Positions 1 through 10,907 of a stretch of 64,000 nucleotides of DNA are shown piece by piece. Below the pieces are notes generated by a model that saw only the letters and a list, made by a program, of their open reading frames with translations, was not told the origin of the DNA and made no database searches. A program made the translations under genes and the position numbers. How positions within the stretch are numbered: position 1 is the stretch's first letter; each line of letters begins with the position of its first letter. Location: NCBI GenBank assembly GCA_963281255.1, contig OY725500.1, forward strand, positions 3,033,184 to 3,097,183. The letters run 5' to 3'. This DNA comes from Aphrocallistes beatrix (Eukaryota > Porifera > Hexactinellida > Sceptrulophora > Aphrocallistidae).

Positions 1-34
1 GTGAAATTATTGGTTTTTTGACATGGAATTCCCC

Positions 35-85
35 ATACATATATACATACATACACATTAATCGAGTTTTAATAGTAAGGATATT
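35..85 (+). repeat. Isolated family A core next to TA-rich DNA
   Basis: The sequence contains the 19-base core ATTAATCGAGTTTTAATAG preceded by ATAC/TA-rich DNA. The same core sits in the centre of foldback family A elsewhere (for example near 41902, 50133 and 54424). Here no arms are attached. Confidence 0.6.
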
Positions 86-363
86 TTATTCTGATTTGTG
101 AATCACGGATATTATCGGTTTCTTCGTTATATACAGTGCTTTTTCTCTTCGACATATGCGAAAGTGTGGGTACCTTGGGAGGGGCGCACCTCACTGGGTT
201 TAGAGCCTATGAGGGGCCGTGGTGCCGGGCAGTGGAGCAGTGGAACAAGCTGTGGTATGGCAGGACTTCACACTAAATTATAGGTTACAACTAAACCCTA
301 AATTATGTTTATTGATTCTATATACTAGATACATTATATTCCTGTTACAATTTCATTCCACCA

Positions 364-845
364 CACTGCCTGCACAAAAGTATTCGTACACCCCATAATT
401 CCCCATACAAATAGTTATAATACTGATTTATTTAGCGAGTCAAGGTATTTAATTGGTAAGAGATACACTTAATTTGACTACAAATTCGAATTCTCCACAT
501 TCAAATTACCCACTTTATAAGTTTTTAACTTAATTACTCTTCTTCAAGATTAAGTATTTTCAGCATTTGCTTTCCTATGCCACATGTCGCGAGTGATCAC
601 CATTGTATATGATGGCATTGGTGGTATGAGGTGGCACAGTTTGAAAAATATTAACCTTGTGAGAGTGTAAACAAGTTAAAAGATTAAAAAGTAAGTAATT
701 CGAATATGGAGAATTCGAATTTGAGTTAAATTAAGCGTATCTCTTACCAATTAAATACCTTGACTCGCTAAATAAATCAGTATACTAGTAATAACTATTT
801 GTGTGGGGATTTTTGGAGTGTACGAATACTTTTGTTCAGGCAGTG
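364..845. repeat. Tc1/mariner-type MITE with long inverted ends
   Basis: The left end CACTGCCTGCACAAAAGTAT is matched in reverse at the right end by CACTGCCTGAACAAAAGTAT. The inverted arms extend roughly 140 bases, also sharing a stretch that reads ACCAATTAAATACC in one arm. No coding capacity is visible. Ends of the ACAAAAGTATTCG type are also seen in the MITE at 17898-18376, so the two are probably related. A TA follows the right end; the left flank is CA, so the target duplication is not intact. Confidence 0.75.
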
Positions 846-1089
846 TATATTCCGAGATTTTCTTTTCCTACTTGTTGACAACAATAGCCAAAAATAAATT
901 GTATAAAGCCAGTACTAGCGTTAGGTTTAGAATTTAGAGAAAAACGTGTCTCTTGCACAATATTTGGCCAGTATCCTGGAGCAAATTGGCGATCATCTAA
1001 CGACAATGCAATACCGTTTTAACTGACTGCATCGTCCGATCCACTTGTCCATCACCTTTGTAGATGATAAGGTGACGATCTGACTTTTT
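846..1089. other. No recognised feature
   Basis: AT-rich DNA between a MITE and a family A fragment. I see no ORF, repeat or RNA structure that I can support. Confidence 0.5.
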
Positions 1090-1400
1090 AAGAAACTGCC
1101 AGGCACAGAAAGCTGATTGGATCTGGATCCACTAAATTCTGAGTTCAGACCAAAATGTCGACTCATCATGAAGTTATGACGTCATTGTCACCTTTGTAAT
1201 AATTAGAAATTTCAGTTTTTCGAATATAACAAATTTTGAGAGAATGTGCATATTAATATTATTCATCTGTGATACAACTATCATCAAAAGATGATTACTC
1301 ATCACAATGTTCTGACGTCATCATCACGCATCAAAAATTTTCAAAATTGACAAATTCGGTGACTTTTTTGCGATATCGATTATAACAGTAAAACAGAAGT
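1090..1400 (+). repeat. Family A foldback, right-arm fragment
   Basis: Starts with AAGAAACTGCCAGGCACAGA and continues through the arm features shared with copies at 41946, 50175, 53890 and 62360: two TGACGTCA-type palindromes (about 1175 and 1313) and an ACTCATCAC element between them. The core, the left arm and the terminal hairpin cassette are missing. Confidence 0.75.
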
Positions 1401-1489
1401 AATTCTAACTCTGTTGGTGTCGTAGATGATGTTGAGGCACTCACTCTCTCTCCAGAGTAGACAGTGACAAAACCGAGACAACATCACAA

Positions 1490-1838
1490 ATGTTTGAGAG
1501 TAGCCCATCTTTTAGGGGGATTTCAGTCACAGTGGATCTCTTTCAAGTACCTCTTGAGAATGACAGTAAAGAGATCCTTGAATCTCCTGTGGTGTAGTAA
1601 AGACTTCTTATGCTGCAAGGTAGGAGAAAGAGTCGAAGTTGAAAAGGGAGACGTGAAGTTTCTCTCCGAGTTTGATCAGCAAATGTTGACAGCTTCCGAT
1701 TTAATCCCAACAGGAAGTTCTCTATCAACAAATGGTAATTTTCTCGTGGCCCAGCTGAAATTACTTGAAGAGCAAAGGGAATATTCCAATTGGAAAATGA
1801 AAACTATTGAATCATTAGCAGCTGCAGATGTAGAGCTT
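1490..1838 (+). CDS. Possible host-gene exon (frameshifted), product unknown
   Basis: Two protein-like stretches lie in successive frames. The first begins at ATG 1490 and reads MFESSPSFRGIS then TVDLFQVPLENDSKEILESP before a stop near 1595. The second, about 1615-1838, contains EVEKGDVKFLSEFDQQ, an S/T-rich linker and a charged helix ending LEEQREYSNWKMKTIESL. It closes at GAGCTT followed by GTACGTAT, a plausible splice donor at 1839. Composition is less AT-rich than the surroundings and codon use looks protein-like. A frame change between the halves means sequence error, a missed mini-intron or pseudogenisation. I do not recognise the family. Confidence 0.35.
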
Positions 1839-2969
1839 GTACGTATATTTTATTGTCATGATTAATTTAGCATAAATTTAGAAATATTGTCATTGTTAAG
1901 CATATCAACATGCATCAAATCTATACATCGAATGATGTTAAAATGAAGTAGTGCTAATCGATGCTAATCTCTCTGTAATGTAATATCATAATTGACTATA
2001 TGTCGATGATTAAAAGCTAATGAATATTTAAGTTAAGTTCGTACTTAAGTACAAGCTTGAGTGGTGTTTGGAGAGTTCTGCTGAGGTTGTTATTGTGTTG
2101 AAGCAGTAGCTCACCCATAATTACACCGAAAAGGAAATCAAACGACCTAATCTAAGTTGACACCCCCATGATCCTGCTCCATATCTCATTTTATTTACTA
2201 TCTCTACCGACTATTCACAAATAGCTCTTTATCAAACTTCCTCGAGGGGAACAAACTCTCTTGGCTGATGAGATTTCGTTACAGGAGATGTCATTGACTA
2301 CTATTATGTTAAATTTAATACCCAAAGATTGGTAAATTATTAATGCACTGAAATATTTTATAATGAGAATATGTAAAATATTAGTATTCTTATAAAATAA
2401 AGTAGAAAAACAATGGTCACTCTACTTCCCGTCAAAAGTTTTGAGACCCTTACTATACCAAATATTTTAGACCGTCATCCCCACGAAAGAGTTGGGAACA
2501 ATATTTTTACGAAGAGTAAGAGATTGAGAATAGAATTTTAGAGTTATTTGAACATAGTTTGTCACAAATGGAACAAATATTTGTTGTTCTGAATGGAATT
2601 ACAAGTATTAAAGTTGAATTCGATTACATTGTTAGATTTAAGAGTAGATAATATCAAGAAATGGAAGTCTTGAGGACATTAAATTGCTTATATGCTAAGC
2701 TATAGCATTCTATGCATAAGACAATGGGCCAATGGCAGTCACTATTTTTTTGGATCAGGGATTGGTTAGTATATTTTAATACATCAATCCTTTATACGTT
2801 ATGTATTATTAATTAAGCATTTTAAGTGACCCCACTTTCAAATATGATCATTAATTGTCAAAGAACCAATACATACTTGATCTTTGTATTTATTTTTATT
2901 CTGGACCAAACAATTATGACATAATATATATATTAAGTTCATAAATACAGAATAAACATTGGAGTTAAA
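1839..2969. other. No recognised gene; scattered repeat debris
   Basis: AT-rich sequence up to the assembly gap. Around 2425-2455 a GTCAAAAGTTTTGAGAC motif resembles a Tc1-like end, and 2690-2830 loosely resembles 25614-25760. Neither is complete enough to call. Confidence 0.4.
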
Positions 2970-3169
2970 NNNNNNNNNNNNNNNNNNNNNNNNNNNNNNN
3001 NNNNNNNNNNNNNNNNNNNNNNNNNNNNNNNNNNNNNNNNNNNNNNNNNNNNNNNNNNNNNNNNNNNNNNNNNNNNNNNNNNNNNNNNNNNNNNNNNNNN
3101 NNNNNNNNNNNNNNNNNNNNNNNNNNNNNNNNNNNNNNNNNNNNNNNNNNNNNNNNNNNNNNNNNNNNN
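2970..3169. other. Assembly gap of 200 Ns
   Basis: Exactly 200 unknown bases. The gap abuts the outer edge of the left arm of the 3170-4016 palindrome, which fits assembly failure inside an inverted repeat. Confidence 0.99.
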
Positions 3170-4016
3170 GTGGTATTCTGAGGCACCGTGGTATTTTGAG
3201 GCACTAGTCAAATTAACCATGGATATTCATCTTGCGTGGTATTCTGAGGCAGCACCAATCCTGTAATCATGATGCGATCATTACATAGTTCTAATTTAGA
3301 CACTTCCCATTTGAGTAGTGATACTTGTATGTTTTCCCTGCTCTAAATAGTGTATTGTGCTTCATGACCTGGAATGCTTATTAAATAATATGTTTATTCG
3401 TCTCATTATTCAGGACATACAATACAAATATAAAAAATCTGTGAGTACTGTTGCGTGGTATTTCGAGATCGTAGTATTAACTAACCATGGATTAATTAGT
3501 ACCGTGGTATTTTGAGATATACCGTAGTATTCTGAAATTTTGTTTCGCTTACTCAAATGGCCTTGTGGTTCAATCGGTTTCATCGTAACCTGATACCCAC
3601 CGCCACCAAATTGTGGAACATGACACAATTTGATGGCACGCGACACAATTTACTATGGTAGAACCCCATATGGACCATGGATAAAGTATATGTTTCATTC
3701 ATGCAACAGTACTCACAGATTTTTTTCTATTTATATTGTATGTCCTGAATAATGAGACGAATAAACATATTATTTAATAAGCATTCCAGGTCATGAAGCA
3801 CAATACACTATTTAGAGCAGGGAAAACATACAAGTATCACTACTCAAATGGAAAGTCATTGTCTAAATTAGAACTATGTAATGATCGCATCATGATTACA
3901 GGATTGGTGTTTCCTCAGAATACCACGGTACCTCAGAATACCACGCAAGATGAATATCCATGGTTAATTTGACTAGTGCCTCAAAATACCACGGTGCCTC
4001 AGAATACCACGCAACA
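3170..4016. repeat. Foldback repeat carrying CCTCAGAATACCACG words
   Basis: Left arm about 3170-3455 is the reverse complement of 3705-4016 with few differences. The words CCTCAGAATACCACG or the variant CCTCAAAATACCACG occur several times near the outer end of each arm, and weaker versions occur in the 250-base loop (GTGGTATTTCGAG, CGTAGTATTCTG). No ORF is supported. The right edge joins a Helitron fragment directly, so the foldback may have inserted into or truncated it. More units may lie in the gap. Confidence 0.8.
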
Positions 4017-4018
4017 GC

Positions 4019-4951
4019 ACTAAGGATGACTTCAAGTTTTCCATTTGCTACAGACAAGGGAAGGTGTTTATTCCCGCCTTACCTTCTCCCCCTGAGTTAC
4101 TGATGCATCTGCTGACGGCTACTGACAGACGAGGCAGAGCATTCAGAGAGCACATTCGAGCTTATAACTCGGCTCTAGCGTTCGCTTCACTAGGAGATAA
4201 TCTCGATAAAGTGTCAGCTAGCGCTAGGTGTGGAGTATATACATTCCGTATCCATGGTGTTGTGCATCATTGCATTGGGCAGCTGACTCCTCGAGCGGGA
4301 GAGGTTGCTTCATTTGCACAAATTTACATTCATGATGGTACTCCTGAGGGAGAGCTGGAGAATCCCCAGCTGTAGTAGTCGCAGTTCAGGGAGACTTGGA
4401 GATGCGAGTCTCCCTGAACTGCGACTACTACAAAACTTGCTGCATGAAGTAAATTCCTACGTCTCTTACTTCAGGCAAGGTGTTGATATGATGAGAGTTA
4501 AGGGGGAGTGTATGTTAGGATGACCATCAGAGCTGATGGTGAACCAGACCCGAGACGCTACAACGCTCCAACTGCTCCCGAAATAGCAGTCATAATGCCT
4601 GGAAATGGCTACACTGAAGGTGTGGCTACCAGGGATATAGTGCTGCATGCACGTACAGGAGGTTCAAAACGTATCACTGAAACCAATTGTGCATACGATA
4701 GCCTCCATTATGTTCCATTGTTTCCTTCAGGAGATAACAGCTGGCACCTGGGCATTCCCTACAGTAGAGGGAAAGGCTGTGTCACTGCAATGGAATTCTA
4801 CTCTTTCCGCATGATGTTAAGGAGCTCGCTGAGCTATCTGGATCTCTTTGGCAGACTGTTCCACCAGTGAATCGTGGACATGAACGCTAAAGTTGACCAG
4901 CAAAGGTTTAATTACATAAAGTTAAACCAGGAAAAGATGAGATTGGATCTG
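4019..4951 (+). pseudogene. Helitron Rep/helicase, N-terminal fragment
   Basis: Several frames encode pieces of the region preceding the HUH Rep domain of Helitrons. They run in order: a CYRQGK start, PALPSPPELL, FREHIRAYNSALAFASLG, a VYTFRIHGVVHHCIGQL stretch, AQIYIHD, then LRLLQNLLHEVNSYV and, after a frame change, RRYNAPTAPEIAVIMPG and SLHYVPLFPSGDNSWH. The typical order and spacing make the family assignment secure. The reading frame is broken by frameshifts and by a 62-base inverted duplication at 4371-4432. It stops at a TTAA where the family C element begins and resumes at 7801. Confidence 0.85.
4371..4432. repeat. Perfect 26-bp hairpin inside the Helitron frame
   Basis: Bases 4371-4396 are exactly complementary to 4407-4432, with a 10-base loop TGGAGATGCG. 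The Helitron frame runs into the hairpin from the left and continues from its right arm, so one arm is extra DNA. This is the expected footprint of a short template-switch inversion. Confidence 0.9.
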
Positions 4952-4955
4952 TTAA

Positions 4956-7796
4956 CGATACCGCCCGCGAAAAATCATATGATTTGGCTTACAGCATACG
5001 ATGAAAGTAGAGCTATAAGAGATGCTAAGCGTGGGCACGTATCTCCGTATAGAAATACTTGCACATTCCAAACCGTATTTGATTCTCATTTTGGAAATAC
5101 AGTGTCTCAAAGTCTGTTTTTTTCGTGTCGCTAGCACATCTAAATGGTAGATATCCGGCCACTCCAAAAAAATTTTAGGACATAACAAGGAAACAAATGC
5201 TTCCAAAATCGAATTATAGATAGTCTATCATATTTGCAACCTCATAGGACCAAAATAAAGGTAAAATGAGAAAAACTGTAAATTTTAACTGTGTCTGGAA
5301 AAATGTGCCAAAAATAGGCGAAAAACGTCTGTTTTTTGGTAATCAGGAATAAAATCACCAAGCTATACGTAAGATATCGAAAATAAAGTGGTCCTACGTT
5401 CATCGCCTAATGATATGGAACAACTCTTGAAATTTTCAAACCCCTATCTCAAACCATAGCCTACTGTATATAAGGCCTCAGAGTAACTTCACCAGGGATG
5501 CGGTAGAAGGTGGCTGAACTAATACACTGAGCTCCCTTAAATCATTAACAAAGCACAATAGAGCTTAGGAATGTATTACCAGCATATATAAATATGGTGT
5601 CAAAGTAACCATATCCGTTGTTAAAATTTAGATTAGTCACCATATGGTTGCGCAATAGGGTATATTTGTGACAAATTTGGTGATTTTCAGAGGCCATTTA
5701 AAGGCATTTTTAAGCGTTATTATTGTAAAACTTTTCGCATAGAACTGAGTTGTGAATGGGTTCATACGAAAAATTTGGAATTTTTTGATGGAATGTTGCT
5801 ACATTCCAGTGTTGCTATGGAAACGTGTTTTGGTCAGTTGGGGTCATATCCTAAAAACCGCGAAAGCTAAACATTCAAATGTGATTCCATTTGATAGAGA
5901 ATATTACTACTTCCTATTAAGCGATAATATAATTTCGACGTCTAAATTAAATGGTTTAAGAGATATTCGACAAATTACCAAATGTGACCAATATGATAAA
6001 TTGTCTAATAACTCGTAAACCATTGAATTTACACAAATAAATTATATTATCACTTAATAGGAAATAGTCTATTGGCTATCAAATGGAATCACATTTGAAT
6101 GTCTCGCTAACGCCGTTTTCAAGATATAACCCCAACTGACCAAAACACATTTCCATAGCAACTCTGGAATGTAGCAACATTTCATGAAAAATTCCAAATT
6201 TTTCGTATTAACCCATTCACATCTCAGTTCTATGCGAAAAGTTTTATAATAATAACGCTTAAAAATGCCTTTAAACGGCATTTTAAAATCTCGAAATTGG
6301 CCACAAATATACCCTATTGCGCAACCATATGGTGACTAATCTAAATTTTAACAACGGATATGGGTACTTTGACACCATATTTATATATGCGGGTAATACA
6401 TTCCTAAGCTATATTGTGCTTTGTTAATGATTTAAGGCAGCTCATGTATTAGTTCAAACATCTTCTACCGCATCCCTAGTCCCAAATTCTCAAGTTACTC
6501 TGAGGCCTTATTATAGTAGGCTATGCTCGAACCAATTTTAACTAAAAATTTTGAAATTTTAAAGTCTTGAGATAGAGAGATTTTAAGTTTAGATGTTAAG
6601 AACAATGTAAAATGAGTTATTAAAAATAAACAAAATCATTTACTGGCATTTATTCGCAATTATTACTGATAATTTATGTATAGTCGAAACAAATATTTAC
6701 ACAAAATAGGAAAAGTACACTGGAAATCCAGAAATTTCCTTGTGGCCCCTAACCCCGAATATTCTGAGGTAATTGTGAATAATACTTGTAATTCATATTC
6801 CTAACACTACGAAGTATAATCCATTAGTTTAGAATGAATAAAGAGCTTCCAAAAAGTATATTAGGAAGTTAGAGCGAAATTATACGACTTCTAGTTTCCA
6901 AGTTAAGATTTTCGAAAAATCTAAAACTTACATTCCATATGATGTAGTGCAATTATTATCAATTAATCATATAAGTACCCTCATAAAAAGTATATTAGGA
7001 AGTGAGAACTAAGAATTTGGGCTTATATTTACAGAGCTAGAGAGATATCTCTTTTTGGACCCTAAATGGGAGGTTTTGACCGAATCTGGGAGGTCCAAGG
7101 CCAGAACTTTCAAAACAATTATCAAAAGTTCTCCAATTTTTGTATACACATCATCAACGACAAATGTATTCATTATTTAGCATATTAGCCACATTTGGAT
7201 ACATATTTAATGATTAGATTCGCTATTTTCAAATATATTCAAAAGTTCTTATTTTTTGACAAAGGATTGTTTGAGGAACCTATATATATTCTCATATATC
7301 CTTTCATTTAAGATTATAATAGATTATTTATCTTCAATAGTCTTTAAGATATGATATCGGCCTCTTTCGGGACCACAGAGAGATATTTTGCCCGAACTTT
7401 ATCTATAATGAGCGATATATCACGAACAAATGGTCGGATCCGAACAAATTTTTTGTTGAAACGATCAGAATTTTATTTCTGATCCAATGATCGCTAAATA
7501 TCTAATATCGAAAAGGCGATTTCCCGATGCATTATATAAATGAACTCTAGAACTATTTTGATTGGCTTTTTTGTCCTTTCTTTTAAATCTTTGTGTTATA
7601 TAATCTCCAAAGGGGTCAAAGCAAAGTTAAAGTACATATCATCAAAAAATATCAAATAAGTTAAAAACTAATTGGTGAATGCTTCAAAAACCTCCAATAA
7701 TTTTTCAAGAAACGCTAAATTTCAGGGGGTTAACTCATAAAAATCAAAATAAATACCGTCCAACTGCCAGGCAAAAGTTTTTCGAGGGCGGTATCC
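4956..7796 (+). mobile_element. Family C element (Kolobok-like, TTAA target)
   Basis: Non-coding element with short inverted ends: left CGATACCGCCCGCGAAAA, right TTTTCGAGGGCGGTATCC; other copies give the consensus GGATACCGCCCTCGAAAA. It is flanked by TTAA at 4952-4955 and 7797-7800, and the Helitron sequence resumes just after the right TTAA. TTAA duplications with 5' purine-purine ends are typical of the Kolobok superfamily; piggyBac also uses TTAA. After removing the D foldback at 5455-6525 it is about 1.8 kb. No transposase is encoded. Confidence 0.8.
5455..6525. mobile_element. Family D foldback (P-like non-autonomous)
   Basis: Ends CATAGCCTACTGTATATAAG and its inverse. The whole 1071 bases fold on themselves, 5455-5990 pairing with 6010-6525. 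It is flanked by CTCAAAC (5448-5454) and CTCGAAC (6526-6532), a 7-base target duplication with one change, inside the family C sequence that normally reads ATCTCAAACCAATTTTGA. No protein is encoded; ORFs in the arms are shadows of the repeat. Confidence 0.85.
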
Positions 7797-7800
7797 TTAA

Positions 7801-8150
7801 AGGTCTGGCTGATGCAGATCTGCAGGTTACTCAATTCAATAGTGAATGGAGACAGGATCAGGATAGAGCAATTACCTTTTTCCTTACTGGCAGTCCTCGA
7901 CAGATGTTCGAGCTCCATCAGGACAGTCAGGATAGTATGTCTTACGTCCGGAAATACAGTAAACCTGATTTATTTACTACAATTACATGTAACCCGAAAT
8001 GGGAAGAGAATTCTTTTGCTCTTTTATTGAATCAAAAATCGACTGACTGTCCCGATTTAACTGTAAAGCATATTAAAACGCTAGGATTTTTTTTGTCTGT
8101 TTGTCCGAATTGATTGGAGAATTAACAAGTCGTAGAGTTTTGAAAAATGG
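7801..8150 (+). pseudogene. Helitron Rep domain, continuation after family C
   Basis: Reads KGLADADLQ, then FFLTGSPRQMFELHQDSQD and YVRKYSKPDLFTTITCNPKW. The last block is the conserved Helitron segment just before the HUH motif. It continues the fragment that stops at 4951, so both are one Helitron copy split by family C. Similarity fades after CPDLTV and no HUH motif is visible; the copy ends close to the hAT-type element at 8168. Confidence 0.85.
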
Positions 8151-8387
8151 CATGTAGGTGTCAAGTGTAGGGCATTAGGATCTTCCGATCCATGATCGAA
8201 AGATACGGATCGCGATCCTTTTTTGAGGATCGAGATCGGATCGACGATCCTTTTTAAAAGTAGGTCGGGATCGGGATCGGATCGAAACATTTACTGAATT
8301 CGATCAGATCATTTTTCTTTTTGATCCCCAATTTGGAGGGTGAAAGTGTTGAAATTTATGTTAATTAAATATATTTTTTATTGTGTT

Positions 8388-8748
8388 CAGGGCTGGGGTT
8401 GGTTAACCGATTTTATGGTTCGGTTATTTTGGTTTCTTTCAGGGCGGTTAACCGATACCAGTATTTATTGTTTGAAGTATGGATTTTAGGATTAATCTTT
8501 AACCTGATATTGAAAAATTTGATAATTTTTCAGTGTTCTCGAAATATACTTAGTAGTTAGAAAATAGGAATTCTACTACATTTAGAAATTTTTACAAGTA
8601 ATATTCTTGAATCTCCTTCGAAAAACAAAGAAATTAGTGTGAATATTTAAAAAATAAAGCAGATCAGCAAACCGATCTAAGATTTCATTAACCGTTAACC
8701 GAGATTGCCGGCGGTTAGCCAGTTATCCGGTTAACCGAATCCAGCCTT
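8388..8748. mobile_element. hAT-type MITE with GGTTAACCG words
   Basis: Left end CAGGGCTGGGGTTGGTTAAC matches the inverted right end AAGGCTGGATTCGGTTAAC. The word GGTTAACCG and variants recur near both ends. Flanks ATTGTGTT and GCTGTGTT agree at six of eight positions, consistent with an old 8-bp target duplication. No coding capacity. Confidence 0.7.
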
Positions 8749-8773
8749 GCTGTGTTTTATGGTCTGAATACTA

Positions 8774-10111
8774 CTACGGGCGTTCAATAAGTAGTCGTTA
8801 TTGCAATTTATCTTGGTTGTTCCATTTAATTCAGAATTGGGTTAGCATATCTAATGTAGCCCTACCGATGCTCTTTCAAATGATACTTTACTTTTTCAAT
8901 TCTGAGCTTTGGTTTTTATACTGTGGCTATTATTAGTTTGGCATTTTTATATACTGGCATTTATTATGGCTTCCGAGAGTGCAGATTTCAAAACTGAGCA
9001 GCGAGCCTATGTAAAGACTCATACACTGCTCCAAGTTTCTTCAACCGACATCCACAAGGATTTGATGGAGGTTTATAATGATAGAACTCTTCCATATTCC
9101 ACGATAGTTGACAGGACCCGACGTTTTCGTGAGGGAAGAGAGTCGATAGAAGATAAGCCCAGAGCAGGGAGGCCGATTTCCGGCGCCAGTGACAAATTTG
9201 TCCTCGAGGTTTCCGAATTACTTGAAGAAGACCCCCTATTTCATTTATGGAGATAGCTAATGCAGTTGGGGTCTCAACGGGAACCGCTCATACCATTGTG
9301 CATGACAATTTTCAATTTAGGAAAATCTGCGCTCGGTGAGTCCCGCATGCACTAGCACAGGCCCAGAAAACTAAGAGGGTTCAATGTGCTCAAAAGTTGC
9401 TTTCTGACTTCGATAGAACCGACTCCAGAAGTCTATTCGAGATCGTGACTGGTGATGAGACTTGGGTGCGTTATAGCGAGCCTTTGTCAAAGGAAGCTAA
9501 CAAAGTATGGGTAGCTAAAGGCCAGGACCCACCAATAATCCCTCGATATGACTTCCGGAACCCCAAGGTTATGTACTGCATATTTTTTTATTCTTATGGT
9601 CCAGTGTGCCAGATTTGTGTCCCCAAGAATACCACTATTACTGGATCATTTTACATGAGTGAGTGCCTATCTGAGGTTGAGAAATTCTACCACAATCGAC
9701 GGCCAAGGACTGGAACTCGAGGATTGAGATTATTGCATGATAATGCCCGACCCCACTAGACCAAACTGGTAAGGGAAAAGTTGGAAAGTCTGAGAGTTGT
9801 AGAGCTAGATCATCCTCCCTAATCACCAGACCTCGCTCCATGCGACTTTTGGCTCTTCCCTAAGCTGAAGAAACACCTTTCAGGGAGGGAATTCGAAAGT
9901 CGGCCTCACCTCGGATCGGCGATTTTTCAGTATATGAAAGGTATACCACGTGGAGACTTCAAAAAAGTTTTTTGGATTGGATTAAGAGGCTAATACTAGT
10001 TATACAGCATCAAGGAGAGTAGTTCGAGAAATTGCAGCATTGATATTAATTATATTACTTGTTTTTGGGGAAAGTATACTATGATAACGACTACTTATTG
10101 AATGCCCGTAG
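8774..10111 (+). mobile_element. mariner element with both inverted ends
   Basis: Left end CTACGGGCGTTCAATAAGTA and right end inverse CTACGGGCATTCAATAAGTA, about 28 bases alike, flanked by TA on each side. Length 1338 bp is usual for mariner. The internal gene (8966-10043) is broken by stops and a frameshift, so it cannot be autonomous now. Confidence 0.92.
8966..10043 (+). pseudogene. mariner transposase (DD34D), inactivated
   Basis: The first frame starts MASESADFKTEQRAYV and carries the N-terminal helix-turn-helix region, ending with the linker EDKPRAGRP. A frameshift follows near 9235. The catalytic half contains VTGDETWV (first D), LLHDNARPH (second D) and SPDLAPCDFWLFPKLKKHL (third D). 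Counting through the stops gives 34 residues between the second and third D, the mariner DD34D spacing. Stop codons interrupt after NARPH and within HPP-SPD, among other places. In life the enzyme cuts and pastes the element at TA sites in the nucleus. Confidence 0.92.
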
Positions 10112-10549
10112 TAACTTAAGCACTAAGTACGCCCCAGGCTGCCGCAGACGGATGGACATTGCACGCTGTCCATGCCATAAAGCATCTCCTTCCAGGAGCT
10201 GTACTAAAAATGATAGTCCTCTGATTATTATTGAAAGGATCTTTGGGGATCGTGATCGGATCGAAGATCCTTTTGTAAAATTAGGATCGTGATCGGATCG
10301 AAGATCCTTTTATAAGTTACGATCGGGATCTGGATCTAGATCCTTTTTTTGAGGATCGACTAATGCCTAGTCAAGTGATATGACTACGATTAAGTTCTAA
10401 GATATAAGCGAAATTTTCACACATCTGCAAAAAAATGGGATGTAATTTTTCAAACCTTTTCTACACAAAATAAATGACTACACTATCACAATAGAAATCA
10501 TTGTACAACACTAGAAAGTTAAAGTTAAAAAATTTAAAGTTTATAGATT

Positions 10550-10895
10550 TATATACCCCCCGAATCCATGCTAATATGTTCTCAGGTGGTCTACAATCTG
10601 GGTGAGGTGCTAATCCTACTGATAGTTGCTGACTGAGGTGTATGCATATGATAGAGTGTTACAGAGAAAAACTCGGCTAACAGTAGGCAAGAAAGATAGA
10701 ACTTGACTTAACTTTACCTTTAAACGAGATGACATCCTTAGTGCTTTCAGCTCACTAAGGTCATGCAAGTGTGTAGGCTCAGATTACATTACCGAAACAA
10801 TGTAATTGAGAGTAAATGCAAGTGACTAGAGCGAGGTTAGAACCCGTGACCTAAGTCTTGGTATTCAAATGCCCTAACCACTGCAGCACCCAAGC
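10550..10895 (-). repeat. Possible tRNA-derived SINE
   Basis: On the minus strand 10892-10823 reads as a tRNA-like head: GGGTGCTGCAGTGGTTAGG has an A-box and CGGGTTCTAACCTC has a B-box at tRNA-like spacing. The remaining bases down to about 10550 would be the tRNA-unrelated body. I found no second copy in the window and no clear target duplication, so the limits are approximate. Confidence 0.5.
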
Positions 10896-10907
10896 AGATT
10901 GATAATG

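Larger units (their letters stand above)
8168..10369. mobile_element. hAT-type element rich in GATC words
   Basis: Ends TAGGGCATTAGGATC and, inverted, TAGGCATTAGTCGATC. A perfect 8-base duplication GTCAAGTG flanks it at 8160-8167 and 10370-10377. The outer parts (8168-8330 and 10230-10369) are packed with words such as GGATCGCGATCC and GGATCGAAGATCC in both orientations. The interior holds a smaller hAT MITE and a full mariner. A third fragment of the same family is at 47942-48028. Confidence 0.8.

Noticed and set aside
98-283. 61-codon plus-strand ORF
   Set aside because: Low-complexity G-rich reading with no domain, no start context and no similarity to anything recognisable.
2425-2455. 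Tc1-like terminal repeat
   Set aside because: A single GTCAAAAGTTTTGAGAC motif with no partner end or transposase nearby.
3541-3640. tRNA-like segment in the loop of the 3170-4016 foldback
   Set aside because: GGTTCAATC resembles a B-box, but there is no A-box at the right distance and no cloverleaf.
5752-6281. ORFs of 70-88 codons on both strands in the D foldback
   Set aside because: They are mirror translations of the same inverted arm and are not kept in the other D foldback.
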